From contig NZ_FMDF01000058.1 of NCBI RefSeq assembly GCF_900091955.1, positions 1 through 64,000 on the forward strand: DNA of 64,000 nt, written 5' to 3'. The notes under the pieces are model-generated. The model saw nothing but the letters and a program-made list of their open reading frames with translations. It was not told the DNA's origin and did not search any database. A program made the translations under genes and the position numbers. The DNA is from Streptomyces sp. Ncost-T10-10d (lineage in GTDB: Bacteria; Actinomycetota; Actinomycetes; Streptomycetales; Streptomycetaceae). The number at the start of each line of letters is the position of its first letter. Positions within the stretch are counted from its first letter, which is position 1. This document shows, piece by piece, positions 53,290 to 62,565 of this stretch.

Positions 53290-54816
53290 TCACGGACGAC
53301 GCAGTGCGTCGGACGCGGCGGTTGCCGCAGGGCCTGCCGCCAGCTCGGTCTCCAGCAGCTGCTTGCCGAGCAGCTCCGGGTCCGGCAGCTCCATCGGGTA
53401 CTCACCGTCGAAGCAGGCGCGGCACAGGTTCGGCTTGGCGATCGTCGTCGCCTCGACCATCGCGTCGAGCGAGATGTACGCGAGCGAGTCGGCACCCATC
53501 GACGTGCAGATCTCGTCGACCGTCATGCCGTTGGCGATCAACTCGGCGCGGGTCGCGAAGTCGATGCCGAAGAAGCAGGGCCACTTCACCGGCGGGGACG
53601 AGATCCGGATGTGGATCTCGGCGGCGCCGGCCTCGCGGAGCATCCGGACCAGTGCGCGCTGGGTATTGCCGCGGACGATCGAGTCGTCCACGACCACAAG
53701 ACGCTTGCCCTTGATGACTTCCTTGAGCGGGTTCAGCTTGAGGCGGATACCCAGCTGGCGAATGGTCTGGGAAGGCTGGATGAAGGTCCGGCCGACATAG
53801 GCGTTCTTCACCAGTCCGGCGCCGAACGGGATGCCGCTGGCCTCCGCGTAACCGATGGCGGCGGGGGTGCCGGACTCCGGAGTCGCTATGACCAGATCGG
53901 CCTCGACGGGGGCCTCGGCGGCCAGCTTGCGCCCCATCTCCACGCGGGAGAGGTAGACGTTGCGCCCGGCGATATCGGTGTCGGGGCGGGCCAGATAGAC
54001 GTACTCGAAGATACAGCCCTTGGGCTTCGCTTCCGCGAAGCGCGAGGACCGCAGGCCGTTCTCGTCGATGGCGACGAGCTCGCCCGGCTCGATCTCGCGA
54101 ACGAAGCTGGCACCGCAGATGTCGAGAGCGGCGGACTCGGAGGCCACCACCCAGCCGCGCTCGAGGCGGCCGAGAACCAGCGGGCGGATGCCCTGCGGGT
54201 CGCGGGCGGCGTAAAGGGTGTGCTCGTCCATGAAGACGAGGGAGAAGGCGCCCTTCACATCGGGGAGCACCTTTGCGGCGGCCTCCTCGATGGTGAGCGG
54301 CTTGCCGTCCTCATCGGTCTGACCGGCGAGCAGCGCGGTCACCAGATCGGTGTCGTTCGTCGCGGCGACCTGGGTGGCGCGGCCGTCCTTGCGGGGAAGA
54401 TCGGCGACCATCTCGGCGAGCTGGGCCGTATTGACCAGGTTGCCGTTGTGACCCAGGGCGATCGAGCCGTGCGCGGTCGCACGGAACGTCGGCTGCGCGT
54501 TCTCCCACACCGAAGCACCGGTGGTGGAGTAGCGGGCATGACCGACCGCGATATGGCCCTGGAGAGATCCCAGAGACGTTTCGTCGAAGACCTGCGAGAC
54601 CAGTCCCATGTCCTTGAAGACCAGGATCTGGGACCCGTTGCTCACTGCGATGCCCGCGGACTCCTGTCCACGGTGCTGCAGGGCATACAGTCCGAAATAG
54701 GTGAGCTTGGCGACCTCTTCACCCGGAGCCCAGACACCGAAGACGCCGCAAGCGTCCTGGGGGCCTTTCTCTCCGGGGAGCAGGTCGTGGTTGAGTCGTC
54801 CATCACCACGGGGCAC
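53290..54816 (-). CDS. purF: Amidophosphoribosyltransferase
   Basis: A 508-residue enzyme for the first committed step of purine synthesis (PRPP + glutamine to phosphoribosylamine). A propeptide ends before the catalytic Cys in GPQDACGVFGVW, so autocleavage is expected after Asp-Ala. The Ntn glutaminase domain has LQHRGQESAGIAV, HARYSTTGAS and HNGNLVN. The PRPP-binding loop is VVVDDSIVRGNT. Four-cysteine iron-sulfur ligands are likely (CIFEYV, CFFGIDFAT, CRACFDG), as in Bacillus PurF. GTG 54816 is the family-like start; the frame opens to 54876. Confidence 0.95.
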   Translation of the reverse strand: MPRGDGRLNHDLLPGEKGPQDACGVFGVWAPGEEVAKLTYFGLYALQHRGQESAGIAVSNGSQILVFKDMGLVSQVFDETSLGSLQGHIAVGHARYSTTGASVWENAQPTFRATAHGSIALGHNGNLVNTAQLAEMVADLPRKDGRATQVAATNDTDLVTALLAGQTDEDGKPLTIEEAAAKVLPDVKGAFSLVFMDEHTLYAARDPQGIRPLVLGRLERGWVVASESAALDICGASFVREIEPGELVAIDENGLRSSRFAEAKPKGCIFEYVYLARPDTDIAGRNVYLSRVEMGRKLAAEAPVEADLVIATPESGTPAAIGYAEASGIPFGAGLVKNAYVGRTFIQPSQTIRQLGIRLKLNPLKEVIKGKRLVVVDDSIVRGNTQRALVRMLREAGAAEIHIRISSPPVKWPCFFGIDFATRAELIANGMTVDEICTSMGADSLAYISLDAMVEATTIAKPNLCRACFDGEYPMELPDPELLGKQLLETELAAGPAATAASDALRRP

Positions 54817-54876
54817 GCCACCGAGTGTAGGCGAGATCGACCACTGGTCCGAATTCGGGATACCGGGTGGGAGCAC

Positions 54877-55285
54877 CGGGGAAGCGCTCCCAGGGGCGGT
54901 TCACGGACCGGTTCGGACAGTCACTCGGAGTGACCATTTCCGGATCGTGGAGAGGTGCGGGACGGGGCGCGGACCGACCACAGGGCAGCGGTCACCCGGA
55001 CCAGCGGCCCGTTACCGGCTAGTTCCGGCCACTTGGGGCACGGGGTCAGCCGGCCGGACGGTGGCGCTCGGTGAGCCGGTCGATGCTCTGGCGCGGAGTC
55101 CGGCCGAACGTCCGTTTCGTGGTGAGCCTCACACACGGGCGCCCGGTATGCGGCTTCTCGGGGGCCTCGGCAGAGGCGGCGCCGGGAAGCCCGGCCGCCG
55201 CGGAGCCGGAGCTGCCGGCCGAGCTGCGGGCGTGCTGGAAGCGGACGGACGCCGGTCTGCCTCCGTGTCCGAACGGGTTCCTGAG
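54877..55285. other. Gap between purF and the META gene
   Basis: About 410 bp. It contains the purF promoter end and short open frames on both strands, e.g. 55071-55358 (+) and 54921-55136 (-). Neither shows a recognisable domain or convincing ribosome-binding site, so I do not call them. Confidence 0.4.
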
Positions 55286-56107
55286 TCAGCCCCTTGTCCC
55301 GGTGGCCGATGCGCCGAGTCCCTTACCGTTCTCCGTAGTGAGGGACAGGGTGAGGTGATCGATCCGGTACGTCGTCCGGCCGTCCAGAATCGCGAGCAGT
55401 TCGCGCTCCAGCTCCATCCGGGGGGCCGGGCACATCACCTTGGTGCCGTCGATCCGGCCGAACGTGATGGTGGAACCGGAGACCGCCGCGGTGCCGCGGA
55501 ACCGATTGCAGCCGAGGGTGCCCTGTACGGAGCCGTCCTTGCCGAAGCTCAGGTGCGCCTTCTCCTGCGCACCCGCGGGCAGCGACGAGGCGACCGTGCC
55601 GGAGACCAGGGTGGTGACCGTCCAGGTGGTGCCGGTGAGCGGGGCCGGCTGTTGCGCCATGAGGGCGATGGAGTCGCCGTTCTCCGCGGTCAGGGTGAGG
55701 GTCTTCTTCGCCACGGCCGCGGTGAGTTCGCCGCTGAACGCGCCGGACATGGCCGCCTCGAACCGCTCGACGTCCTTCTCGCAGGCCATGGAGGTGCTCG
55801 TGCCCGGCCCGACCGTGATCGTCTCGCCGTCGATGCGGACATCGGCGGTGAAGTGGTTGCAGCCGTAGTTTCCGGTGGCCCGGCCCTTGGAGTCGATCTC
55901 GACATGGGCGCCGGAGGGGGCGGCGGTCCGCTTCCCGTCGACCGTCACCGATTCGACGCCCCAGTGGACATCGGTGACGGACAGATCGGTCCGCACGGCG
56001 TCACCGCCGGAACCGGCCCCCGGTCCGGCCCCGGAGCCCGTCTCCGTACCGCAGGCTGCCAGGGCGAGGAGAGCCAGGGTTGCGACGGCCGCACCTTGTT
56101 TCCGCAT
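55286..56107 (-). CDS. META-domain lipoprotein
   Basis: A 273-residue exported protein. The lipoprotein signal ends in ALLALAAC (lipid-anchored Cys about 19). Two META (HslJ-like) domains of about 100 residues follow, each with the conserved CNxF turn: YGCNHFTADV in the first and LGCNRFRGTA in the second. HslJ-like proteins are linked to stress and surface functions in other bacteria, with no known enzyme activity. It is 37 bp downstream of the SCP2-like gene (same strand), probably the same transcript. Confidence 0.85.
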   Translation of the reverse strand: MRKQGAAVATLALLALAACGTETGSGAGPGAGSGGDAVRTDLSVTDVHWGVESVTVDGKRTAAPSGAHVEIDSKGRATGNYGCNHFTADVRIDGETITVGPGTSTSMACEKDVERFEAAMSGAFSGELTAAVAKKTLTLTAENGDSIALMAQQPAPLTGTTWTVTTLVSGTVASSLPAGAQEKAHLSFGKDGSVQGTLGCNRFRGTAAVSGSTITFGRIDGTKVMCPAPRMELERELLAILDGRTTYRIDHLTLSLTTENGKGLGASATGTRG

Positions 56108-56144
56108 GGCCCTGGGACGGTCCGGGTGGATGTCCGGTTCCCCC

Positions 56145-56945
56145 TCACCCCATCAGGGGCAGCAGCGCGGCGATATCGGCCCGCTCACCGCTGGCGCTGA
56201 CCTTCGCCGCGTCGAGTTCCTGGGCCCACTCCGTACGCCCGGTGGCGAGCCGGATCCAGGTGAGCGGATCGGTCTCGACGACATTGGGCGGCGTACCGCG
56301 CGTGTGCTTGGGGCCCTGGACGCACTGGACGACGGCGAACGGCGGGACGCGCACCTCGACCGAGCCGCCCGGCGCCTTCTCCGCGAGGGCGTCGGCGAGC
56401 AGCCGGGTGCAGGCGGCGAGCGCCTGCCGGTCGTACGGGATACCGAGGCCGGCCGCCTCGTTCAGATCGTCGGTGTGCACGACGAGTTCGACGGTACGCG
56501 TGACCAGGAAGTCGGCCAGCCGCATCGCGCCGGCCCGGGTCGGCAGCAGCCGGTCCTCCGGGACGTCGGACACCAGCTCCTCGAACCGCCCGGCGACCTC
56601 CCCGTACAACGCGTCCAGGTCCGGGCGGTCCGCGGCGAGCGCCCTGGTGTCGTCGGCGATGCGCCCGGCCCGGTCCGCGGTCGAGAACGGCCATTCGAGG
56701 AGCGTCAGATCGGGCTTGGGCGAGGCGGGTTCGGGCAGCTCCAGATACCGCGTGACGTGCGAGAGCGCCATGGCCAGATGGGCGGCCAGTTCGCGCACGG
56801 TCCAGTCCCCGAGCCGGGTCGGCAGCGCGAGCTGTTCGGGCGTCAGGGAGCCGACGGCTTCCCGGACATGGGCGAACTGCGACAGGACCGCGGTGCGGGT
56901 CCTGACCGGGTCGTAGCGGCGGGCTCGTTTCTGGGACGGCGGCAT
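56145..56945 (-). CDS. Maleylpyruvate-isomerase / SCP2-like protein
   Basis: A 266-residue protein. An N-terminal DinB/MDMPI four-helix domain (about 15-160; LGDWTVRELAAHLAMALSHV) provides a histidine of the type that binds zinc in mycothiol-dependent enzymes. A C-terminal SCP2-like sterol-carrier domain follows (about 180-255; VEVRVPPFAVVQCV, DPLTWIRLATGRT). A detoxification or thiol-transfer role with mycothiol is inferred from the family. It is followed by the META lipoprotein gene. Confidence 0.82.
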   Translation of the reverse strand: MPPSQKRARRYDPVRTRTAVLSQFAHVREAVGSLTPEQLALPTRLGDWTVRELAAHLAMALSHVTRYLELPEPASPKPDLTLLEWPFSTADRAGRIADDTRALAADRPDLDALYGEVAGRFEELVSDVPEDRLLPTRAGAMRLADFLVTRTVELVVHTDDLNEAAGLGIPYDRQALAACTRLLADALAEKAPGGSVEVRVPPFAVVQCVQGPKHTRGTPPNVVETDPLTWIRLATGRTEWAQELDAAKVSASGERADIAALLPLMG

Positions 56946-57016
56946 GGTCCAGGAGCCTAAGGGGTGTCCGGCGACTCAGGGCCGGACAGGCCCTGAGCCC
57001 TGTCGGACCGGCTGCC

Positions 57017-57655
57017 TCAGAACCTGGTCGCGAAGCCGCCCAGTCCCTTGTGGAGCAGGTCGAAACCGCGCTCGGCGAGCGCGACGGCATCCGGCGCCAC
57101 CGCGTCCGCCGGCTCTCCCGCCAGCAGCCGTATCTGATTCGCGGAGATGAGGGCGTTGCGGGTGGCGATCAGCTGGGCGGCCGCGATCCGGGCGATGGAC
57201 GGCTCCTCCCCCTCCTCGACCAGGACTTCGGCGAGCAGGTCGAAGGAGCGCATGGAGAACGCGTGGGCCCGGATGAGCAGCGCCGGGGTCTCCTGGATCA
57301 GCCGGCGCAGCCCGAGCACCACCGGCGCGTCGCTCAGCCCGACGGAGGGGTCACGGGCTTCGATGGCAGCCAGGAACTGACGCCGCACGGCGGCCAGCGC
57401 GGACTCGCCGGGGCCCCGGTCCCGTACCACCCGCGCGACATCACCGATGTGCTCCTCCATGGGAGCAAGAACCAAGTCCTCCTTGCCGGCGAAGTAGTTG
57501 AAGACAGTCATCTTCGACACCTCGGCCGCCTCGGCGATCTCGGCGACCGAGACCTTGTCGAAGCCGCGCTCGGCGAAGAGCTCGGTGGCCGCGGCCAGCA
57601 GACGGTGTCGCGTCTGGAGCTTCTTGCGCTCGCGCAGGCTCATCCCCTCAGTCAT
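57017..57655 (-). CDS. TetR-family regulator
   Basis: A 212-residue TetR repressor of normal size. HTH: ATELFAERGFDKVSVAEIAE, then AAEVSKMTVFNYFAGKEDLV. The C-terminal helices form the ligand pocket. The start could be ATG 57655 or 57643; I use 57655. The divergent AT-rich stretch (57660-57720) should hold its operator. Its divergent partner appears to be a decayed MFS gene at 57785, so this may be an orphaned repressor of an exporter. Confidence 0.87.
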   Translation of the reverse strand: MTEGMSLRERKKLQTRHRLLAAATELFAERGFDKVSVAEIAEAAEVSKMTVFNYFAGKEDLVLAPMEEHIGDVARVVRDRGPGESALAAVRRQFLAAIEARDPSVGLSDAPVVLGLRRLIQETPALLIRAHAFSMRSFDLLAEVLVEEGEEPSIARIAAAQLIATRNALISANQIRLLAGEPADAVAPDAVALAERGFDLLHKGLGGFATRF

Positions 57656-57784
57656 GGCATCACTGTACAAGGATGAAGATTACTCTCGGATTAAATATTG
57701 ACCCGATACATTTCCATGGCATGGTGGTGCGCCCACAACAGCGCCGCGCCACTCCGGAGGGGAGTCCCATGATGTCCACAGCCC

Positions 57785-57910
57785 ATGACCGGTCGGCAAC
57801 GCGTGATCGGGTTCATGCTCTGCAGCGCCCCGATCCTGCCGGCCGTGCTCGACACGCACATCGTTTCGTCGGCGCCCGTACCGATTCACCGGAACACCGC
57901 TGCCCCACCG
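57785..57910 (+). pseudogene. Remnant of an MFS (DHA2-type) exporter gene
   Basis: In this frame the sequence reads TGRQRVIGFMLCSAPILPAV and then LDTHIVSSAPVPI, which resembles the first transmembrane helix and the LDTTIVNVALP signature of EmrB/QacA-type exporters. After about 40 codons the similarity stops, and the remaining frame is composition noise up to purL. It is divergent from the TetR gene, as expected for a repressor and its exporter. I read it as a 3'-deleted gene; no other part of a transporter is seen. Confidence 0.5.
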
Positions 57911-58030
57911 GCTGAACGGAATTCCGCAGGCTGTCCACATCCGCACCCAGACAGCCCATCAGCAGGAAATGCTCCTGCGGCTCGGCGGGAATTCCCGGAA
58001 CTCCACATCCGTCGAACCGACGGAACGAGG

Positions 58031-58061
58031 ACGGCCCTGCCCATGAACCGGGCAGGGCCGT
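58031..58061 (-). terminator. Terminator of purL
   Basis: ACGGCCCTGCCC, a 7-base loop, GGGCAGGGCCGT: a 12-bp perfect stem beginning 20 bp after the purL stop on the minus strand. Confidence 0.85.
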
Positions 58062-58080
58062 TCTCGAACAGGATCCGGCG

Positions 58081-60330
58081 TCAGGCGAGCAGAGCCGGAA
58101 TGGTCTCCTCGTGCGCCGTGCGAAGTTCGCTCAGCGGAATGCTGAACTCGCCCTGGATCTCGATCTCCTCGCCGTCCACGACACCGATACGGGTGACGGG
58201 CAGACCCCGCGCCCCGCACATGTCGTTGAAGCGGAGCTCCTCGCTGCGCGGAACGGAGACGACCGCACGCCCCGCCGACTCGGAGAAGAGGAAGGTGAAC
58301 GCGTCCAGACCGTCCGGCACGACCAACCGGGCACCCTTCCCGCCACGGAGGCAGGACTCGGTGACCGCCTGGATCAGACCGCCGTCGGAGAGATCGTGCG
58401 CCGCGTCGATCATGCCGTCGCGGGACGCCGAGATCAGGATCTCGGCGAGCAGCTTCTCGCGGCCCAGGTCGACCTTGGGCGGCATGCCGCCCAGGTGGCC
58501 GTGGATGACCTCGGACCAGGCCGAGCCGCCGAACTCCTCGCGCGTGTCGCCCAGCAGGTAGAGGAGCTGGCCCTCTTCCGCGAAGGCGACCGGCGTACGC
58601 CGGGTGACATCGTCGATCACACCGAGCACGGCCACGACCGGCGTCGGGTGGATCGCCGTCTCACCGGTCTGGTTGTACAGCGACACGTTGCCGCCGGTGA
58701 CCGGAGTGCCCAGCTCCAGGCAGCCGTCCGCGAGACCACGGGTGGCCTCGGCGAACTGCCACATGACGTCCGGGTCCTCGGGCGAACCGAAGTTCAGGCA
58801 GTCCGAGATCGCGAGCGGCTTGGCGCCGGAAGCGGCGACATTGCGGTACGACTCCGCCAGTGCCAGCTGCGCACCGGTGTACGGGTCGAGCTTGGCGTAC
58901 CGGCCGTTGCCGTCGGTCGCCATGGCCACGCCCAGGTTCGACTTCTCGTCGATCCGGACCATGCCGGCGTCCTCGGGCATCGCGAGCACGGTGTTGCCCT
59001 GCACGAACCGGTCGTACTGGTCCGTGATCCAGGACTTCGAGGCCTGGTTCGGCGAAGCGACCAGCTTGAGGACCTGCTCGCGCAGCTCGGCGCCGTTCGC
59101 CGGACGGGCCAGCTTGCCCGCGTCGTCGGCCTGCAGCGCGTCCTGCCAGGACGGGCGGGCGAACGGGCGGTGGTACGTCGGTCCCTCGTGGGCGACGGAC
59201 CGCGGCGGCACGTCGACGATCTGCTCGCCGTGCCAGAAGATCTCCAGCTGCGAGCCCTCGGTCACCTCACCGATGACGGTGGCGATGACGTCCCACTTCT
59301 CGCAGATCTCGAGGAAGCGCTCGACGTGCTGCGGCTCGACGATCGCGCACATGCGCTCCTGCGACTCGCTCATGAGGATTTCCTCGGGCGAGAGGGAGGA
59401 GTCGCGCAGCGGAACGGTGTCCAGCTCGACGCGCATACCGCCGGAGCCTGCGGAGGCCAGCTCGGAGGTGGCGCAGGAGAGACCCGCGCCGCCGAGGTCC
59501 TGGATGCCCGCGACGAGCTTCTCGCCGAAGATCTCCAGGGTGCACTCGATGAGGAGCTTCTCCTGGAACGGGTCGCCGACCTGGACGGCCGGACGCTTCG
59601 CCGGGCCGGTCGACTCGAAGGTCTCCGAGGCCAGCACCGAGACGCCGCCGATGCCGTCGCCGCCGGTGCGGGCGCCGTACAGGATCACCTTGTTGCCGGG
59701 GCCGGAGGCCTTGGCCAGGTGGATGTCCTCGTGCTTCATCACGCCGATGCAGCCGGCGTTGACCAGCGGGTTGCCCTGGTAGCAGGCGTCGAAGACGACC
59801 TCGCCGCCGATGTTCGGCAGACCCAGGCAGTTGCCGTAGCCGCCGATACCGGCGACGACGCCCGGCAGTACGCGCTTGGTGTCGGGGTGGTCGGCCGCGC
59901 CGAACCGCAGCGGGTCGACGACCGCGACGGGGCGGGCACCCATGGCGAGGATGTCGCGGACGATGCCGCCGACGCCGGTCGCCGCGCCCTGGTAGGGCTC
60001 GATGTACGAGGGGTGGTTGTGCGACTCGACCTTGAAGGTGACCGCGTAACCCTGACCGACGTCGACCACACCGGCGTTCTCGCCGATGCCGACGAGCATC
60101 GCGTCGTTGGCGGGGACCTTCTCGCCGAACTGCTTGAGGTGGACCTTGCTGCTCTTGTACGAGCAGTGCTCGGACCACATCACGGAGTACATGGCGAGCT
60201 CGGCGCCGGTGGGACGGCGGCCCAGGATCTCGCGGATCCGGGCGTACTCGTCCTCCTTGAGGCCGAGCTCCTTCCAGGGCTGCGCGACGTCCGGGGTCTC
60301 GGCCGCGTGCTTGACCGTATCCAGGCTCAT
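58081..60330 (-). CDS. purL: FGAM synthase subunit PurL
   Basis: A 749-residue small-type PurL (about 740 residues in the PurLQS system, versus about 1300 for the single-chain enzyme). It makes FGAM from FGAR, ATP and ammonia delivered by PurQ, step 4 of the pathway. Motifs: [33 protein letters not shown] and [11 protein letters not shown] near the N-terminus, then [22 protein letters not shown] and [10 protein letters not shown]. It overlaps purQ by 4 bp (ATGA) and is the last gene of purS-purQ-purL. Confidence 0.97.
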   Translation of the reverse strand: MSLDTVKHAAETPDVAQPWKELGLKEDEYARIREILGRRPTGAELAMYSVMWSEHCSYKSSKVHLKQFGEKVPANDAMLVGIGENAGVVDVGQGYAVTFKVESHNHPSYIEPYQGAATGVGGIVRDILAMGARPVAVVDPLRFGAADHPDTKRVLPGVVAGIGGYGNCLGLPNIGGEVVFDACYQGNPLVNAGCIGVMKHEDIHLAKASGPGNKVILYGARTGGDGIGGVSVLASETFESTGPAKRPAVQVGDPFQEKLLIECTLEIFGEKLVAGIQDLGGAGLSCATSELASAGSGGMRVELDTVPLRDSSLSPEEILMSESQERMCAIVEPQHVERFLEICEKWDVIATVIGEVTEGSQLEIFWHGEQIVDVPPRSVAHEGPTYHRPFARPSWQDALQADDAGKLARPANGAELREQVLKLVASPNQASKSWITDQYDRFVQGNTVLAMPEDAGMVRIDEKSNLGVAMATDGNGRYAKLDPYTGAQLALAESYRNVAASGAKPLAISDCLNFGSPEDPDVMWQFAEATRGLADGCLELGTPVTGGNVSLYNQTGETAIHPTPVVAVLGVIDDVTRRTPVAFAEEGQLLYLLGDTREEFGGSAWSEVIHGHLGGMPPKVDLGREKLLAEILISASRDGMIDAAHDLSDGGLIQAVTESCLRGGKGARLVVPDGLDAFTFLFSESAGRAVVSVPRSEELRFNDMCGARGLPVTRIGVVDGEEIEIQGEFSIPLSELRTAHEETIPALLA

Positions 60331-61007
60331 GCGTTGACCAGCTTCTTGATGATCGAGGTGAAGAAACCGAGGCCGTCGGTACGACCGGTTCCGATCAGCG
60401 GCTCGACGGCGTGCTCCGGGTGCGGCATCAGACCGACGACATTGCCTGCGGCGTTGGTGATGCCCGCGATGTCACGCAGCGAACCGTTGGGGTTCACGTC
60501 CAGGTAGCGGAAGGCGACGCGGCCCTCCGCCTCCAGCTCGTCGAGGACACGCTCGTCGGCGACGTAACGCCCGTCCATGTTCTTGAGCGGTACGGAGATC
60601 TCCTGACCCGCGGAGTAGTCCGAGGTCCAGGCTGTCTCCGCGTTCTCGACGCGCAGCTTCTGGTCGCGGCAGATGAAGTGCAGGTGGTTGTTCTGCAGCA
60701 TCGCGCCGGGCAGCAGGTGCGCCTCGGTCAGGATCTGGAAGCCGTTGCAGATACCGAGGACCGGCATCCCGGCCCGCGCGTTCTCGATGATCGTCTCCAT
60801 GACCGGCGAGAAGCGGGAGATGGCTCCGGCCCGCAGATAGTCGCCGTAGGAGAAGCCGCCCGCCAGGATGACCGCGTCGACCTGGTGCAGGTCCTTGTCG
60901 CGGTGCCACAGCGACACGGGTTCGGCGCCCGCGACCCGTACGGCCCTCAGGCTGTCCTTGTCGTCGAGCGTGCCGGGAAAGGTGACGACTCCGATACGAG
61001 CAGTCAC
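60327..61007 (-). CDS. purQ: FGAM synthase glutaminase subunit PurQ
   Basis: A 226-residue class I glutamine amidotransferase that supplies ammonia to PurL. The catalytic Cys is in [14 protein letters not shown] and the His/Glu in [12 protein letters not shown]-terminal [16 protein letters not shown] and [16 protein letters not shown] are typical. It overlaps purS by 4 bp upstream and purL by 4 bp downstream, so the three are translationally coupled. Confidence 0.97.
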   Translation of the reverse strand: MTARIGVVTFPGTLDDKDSLRAVRVAGAEPVSLWHRDKDLHQVDAVILAGGFSYGDYLRAGAISRFSPVMETIIENARAGMPVLGICNGFQILTEAHLLPGAMLQNNHLHFICRDQKLRVENAETAWTSDYSAGQEISVPLKNMDGRYVADERVLDELEAEGRVAFRYLDVNPNGSLRDIAGITNAAGNVVGLMPHPEHAVEPLIGTGRTDGLGFFTSIIKKLVNA

Positions 61008-61264
61008 TTCGACTCCTCGGCCTTCTCCACCTTCACGGTGAAGTCCTCGATGACGGTGTTGGCGAGGAATGTCTCGGCCATCTCGTGAATACGGCTGAGG
61101 GCGGCGTCGTCGACCGGCCCCTCGACCTCGAGCTCGAAACGCTTCCCCTGACGTACGTCCGCGATTCCCTCGAAGCCGAGACGGGGCAGTGCGCGCTGCA
61201 CCGCCTGTCCCTGCGGGTCGAGGATCTCGGGCTTGAGCATGACGTCGACTACGACGCGTGCCAC
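61004..61264 (-). CDS. purS: FGAM synthase structural subunit PurS
   Basis: An 86-residue ferredoxin-like subunit that bridges PurL and PurQ. Motifs: [43 protein letters not shown] 61264 has GGGAG at 5 bases; the GTG at 61270 is too close to that site. First gene of the operon. A TAGAAT (-10-like) hexamer on the minus strand near 61353-61358, within a small dyad TCTAC-GCGG-GTAGA at 61354-61367, could be the promoter. Confidence 0.96.
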   Translation of the reverse strand: MARVVVDVMLKPEILDPQGQAVQRALPRLGFEGIADVRQGKRFELEVEGPVDDAALSRIHEMAETFLANTVIEDFTVKVEKAEESK

Positions 61265-61647
61265 TGGCACTCCCGGTGGTGGTGTGGTGCGGCTGTTTCT
61301 CCGGGGGGCTCCCCAGACCCCCGCAGGTTCCCTCAGCCTACCTGGCCAGAAATTCTACGCGGGTAGATATCGAGTGCCCTCGATCACGCCCAGATATCGG
61401 CCGTGACAACACATGGGGAAAGTCCTGCAAAAAAAATCCTCACCGGCAGCACACATAGAAGGCTGACACGCGGAGGTAATTGGCTGGGCTTCACAATGCG
61501 GCACCCACCGCTGTACAAATGATTACCGGGGAATGCAGCATTGCCCCTAAACAGTCGACACCGGTCGACTCGCATCCGCCTAACAGCCGGAAGGCCGGCA
61601 TCAGCGCATGTCAGAAGCGCCGACGCCGTAGGAAAGGACCGATATCC

Positions 61648-61983
61648 GTGGCTCAGCGCGTAGTGGTCACGCTCTTCGACGACATCGACGGGGGAGCAGC
61701 GGCGGAAACGGTCACCTTCGCCCTGGACGGGAAGTCGTACGAGATCGACCTCAATCCGTCCAATGCAAAGAAACTGCGCAAGGTCCTGGCGCCGTACATG
61801 GCGGCCGGTCGAAAGCAGACAAATGCCGGTAAGCGTGGCAAGACCCCTGCGTCGTACCGGCACACCTCGCTCGCACCCGACCCGGCGGCAGTGCGCGCCT
61901 GGGCCCGCTCCCACCGGATGGAGGTGCCGGCCCGCGGCCGGATCCCCAAGAAGGTCTACGAGGCGTTCCGCGAGGCCAGTTGA
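61648..61983 (+). CDS. lsrL: Lsr2-family nucleoid-associated protein (LsrL-type)
   Basis: A 111-residue xenogeneic-silencer homologue. The N-terminal oligomerisation domain starts AQRVVVTLFDDIDGG, followed by ALDGKSYEIDLNPSNAKKLR. The C-terminal AT-hook-like helix bundle has the core minor-groove motif RGR in VPARGRIPKKVYEAF. Streptomycetes carry Lsr2 and a second paralogue, LsrL, next to purS, which is where this lies. GTG 61648 follows an AAAGGA element at about 9 bases. The 383-bp gap with purS holds both promoters and an A-rich patch (61428-61440). Confidence 0.92.
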   Translation: MAQRVVVTLFDDIDGGAAAETVTFALDGKSYEIDLNPSNAKKLRKVLAPYMAAGRKQTNAGKRGKTPASYRHTSLAPDPAAVRAWARSHRMEVPARGRIPKKVYEAFREAS

Positions 61984-62088
61984 GAACCCGGCCCGTGACC
62001 GGATCGCCCGGACCGGTCGCCGGGGCCGGCCGGTGAACGCTCACCGACGCACCGGCACACCTCTCGGCGACACCCCGTGGCCACCGAC

Positions 62089-62119
62089 TTGCGCTACACC
62101 CCTGCAGGTCGGCTAAAGT
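62089..62119 (+). promoter_or_regulatory. Promoter of tRNA-Gly (UCC)
   Basis: TTGCGC (-35) and TAAAGT (-10) with a 19-bp spacer, the -10 ending 50 bp before the tRNA. A moderately consensus housekeeping promoter, so the unusual tRNA is probably transcribed. Confidence 0.5.
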
Positions 62120-62168
62120 CTGGAGCACGCCGAAGGGCAAGGCCGCAAAGCCGAACCCCACGCAGCGT

Positions 62169-62240
62169 GCGGGTGTAGTTCAGTAGCAGAACATCCCCCT
62201 TCCAGGGGGAAGGCGCAGTGTGCAATTCCTGTCACCCGCT
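62169..62240 (+). tRNA. tRNA-Gly (UCC), non-canonical elbow
   Basis: 72 nt. Acceptor GCGGGTG/CACCCGC, D-stem GTTC/GAAC and a perfect anticodon stem TCCCC/GGGGA with loop CTTCCAG (anticodon TCC). The T-arm is GCAGTG-TGCAATT-CCTGT, which folds only with a bulged T in its 5' strand, and the T-loop reads T54-G55-C56 instead of TTC. The D-loop AGTAGCA has A where G18 should be. Thus both partners of the G18-psi55 tertiary pair are replaced. The discriminator is T; CCA is not encoded. It may be a tRNA for non-ribosomal use, such as cell-wall glycine addition, rather than a pseudogene, because the acceptor, D and anticodon stems are intact. Confidence 0.85.
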
Positions 62241-62338
62241 CTGCATCGCTCTTACCGACCACTCCGGTGAATCGGGTAGAGTAGTGCTCGCACCGCCCGA
62301 TGGATCTCCTCAAGGGGAGTACAATGAGCGGCAGCAAT

Positions 62339-62411
62339 GCGGACGTGGCTCAGTTGGTAGAGCATCACCTTGCCAAGGTGAGGGTCGCGAGTTCGAATCT
62401 CGTCGTCCGCT
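62339..62411 (+). tRNA. tRNA-Gly (GCC)
   Basis: A 73-nt canonical cloverleaf, anticodon GCC in TCACCTTGCCAAGGTGA, T-loop GAGTTCGAATCTC. CCA is not encoded. The preceding TAGAGT (about 62276-62281) may be its -10 box. It lies 98 bp after the unusual tRNA-Gly. Confidence 0.95.
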
Positions 62412-62426
62412 CTTGATCGGTTTGTT

Positions 62427-62460
62427 CGAAGGCCCTGGTCGATATCGACCAGGGCCTTCG
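62427..62460 (+). terminator. Terminator of the tRNA-Gly genes
   Basis: A 34-bp palindrome (CGAAGGCCCTGGTCGA and complement around TA) followed by a short T-rich stretch, 15 bp after tRNA-Gly(GCC). Confidence 0.88.
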
Positions 62461-62565
62461 TCTTATTCCCGTCCGCGCTCCTCGCCTCATGCTCCTGACG
62501 TTTGTCATGAGCAGTGGTGACAGCTCGCACTGCCCACGGCAACGATCCGGCGGAAATCTGTAGGC

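Noticed and set aside
55071..55358. A 95-codon + strand gene between purF and the META gene
   Set aside because: It overlaps the META gene end, lacks a ribosome-binding site and has no recognisable domain.
58111..60507. A 798-codon + strand frame opposite purL
   Set aside because: Shadow of purL, a result of high GC content in third positions.
62169..62240. tRNA pseudogene
   Set aside because: Acceptor, D and anticodon stems are intact and a promoter-like sequence precedes it; the elbow changes hit both partners of one tertiary pair, which is unlike random decay.
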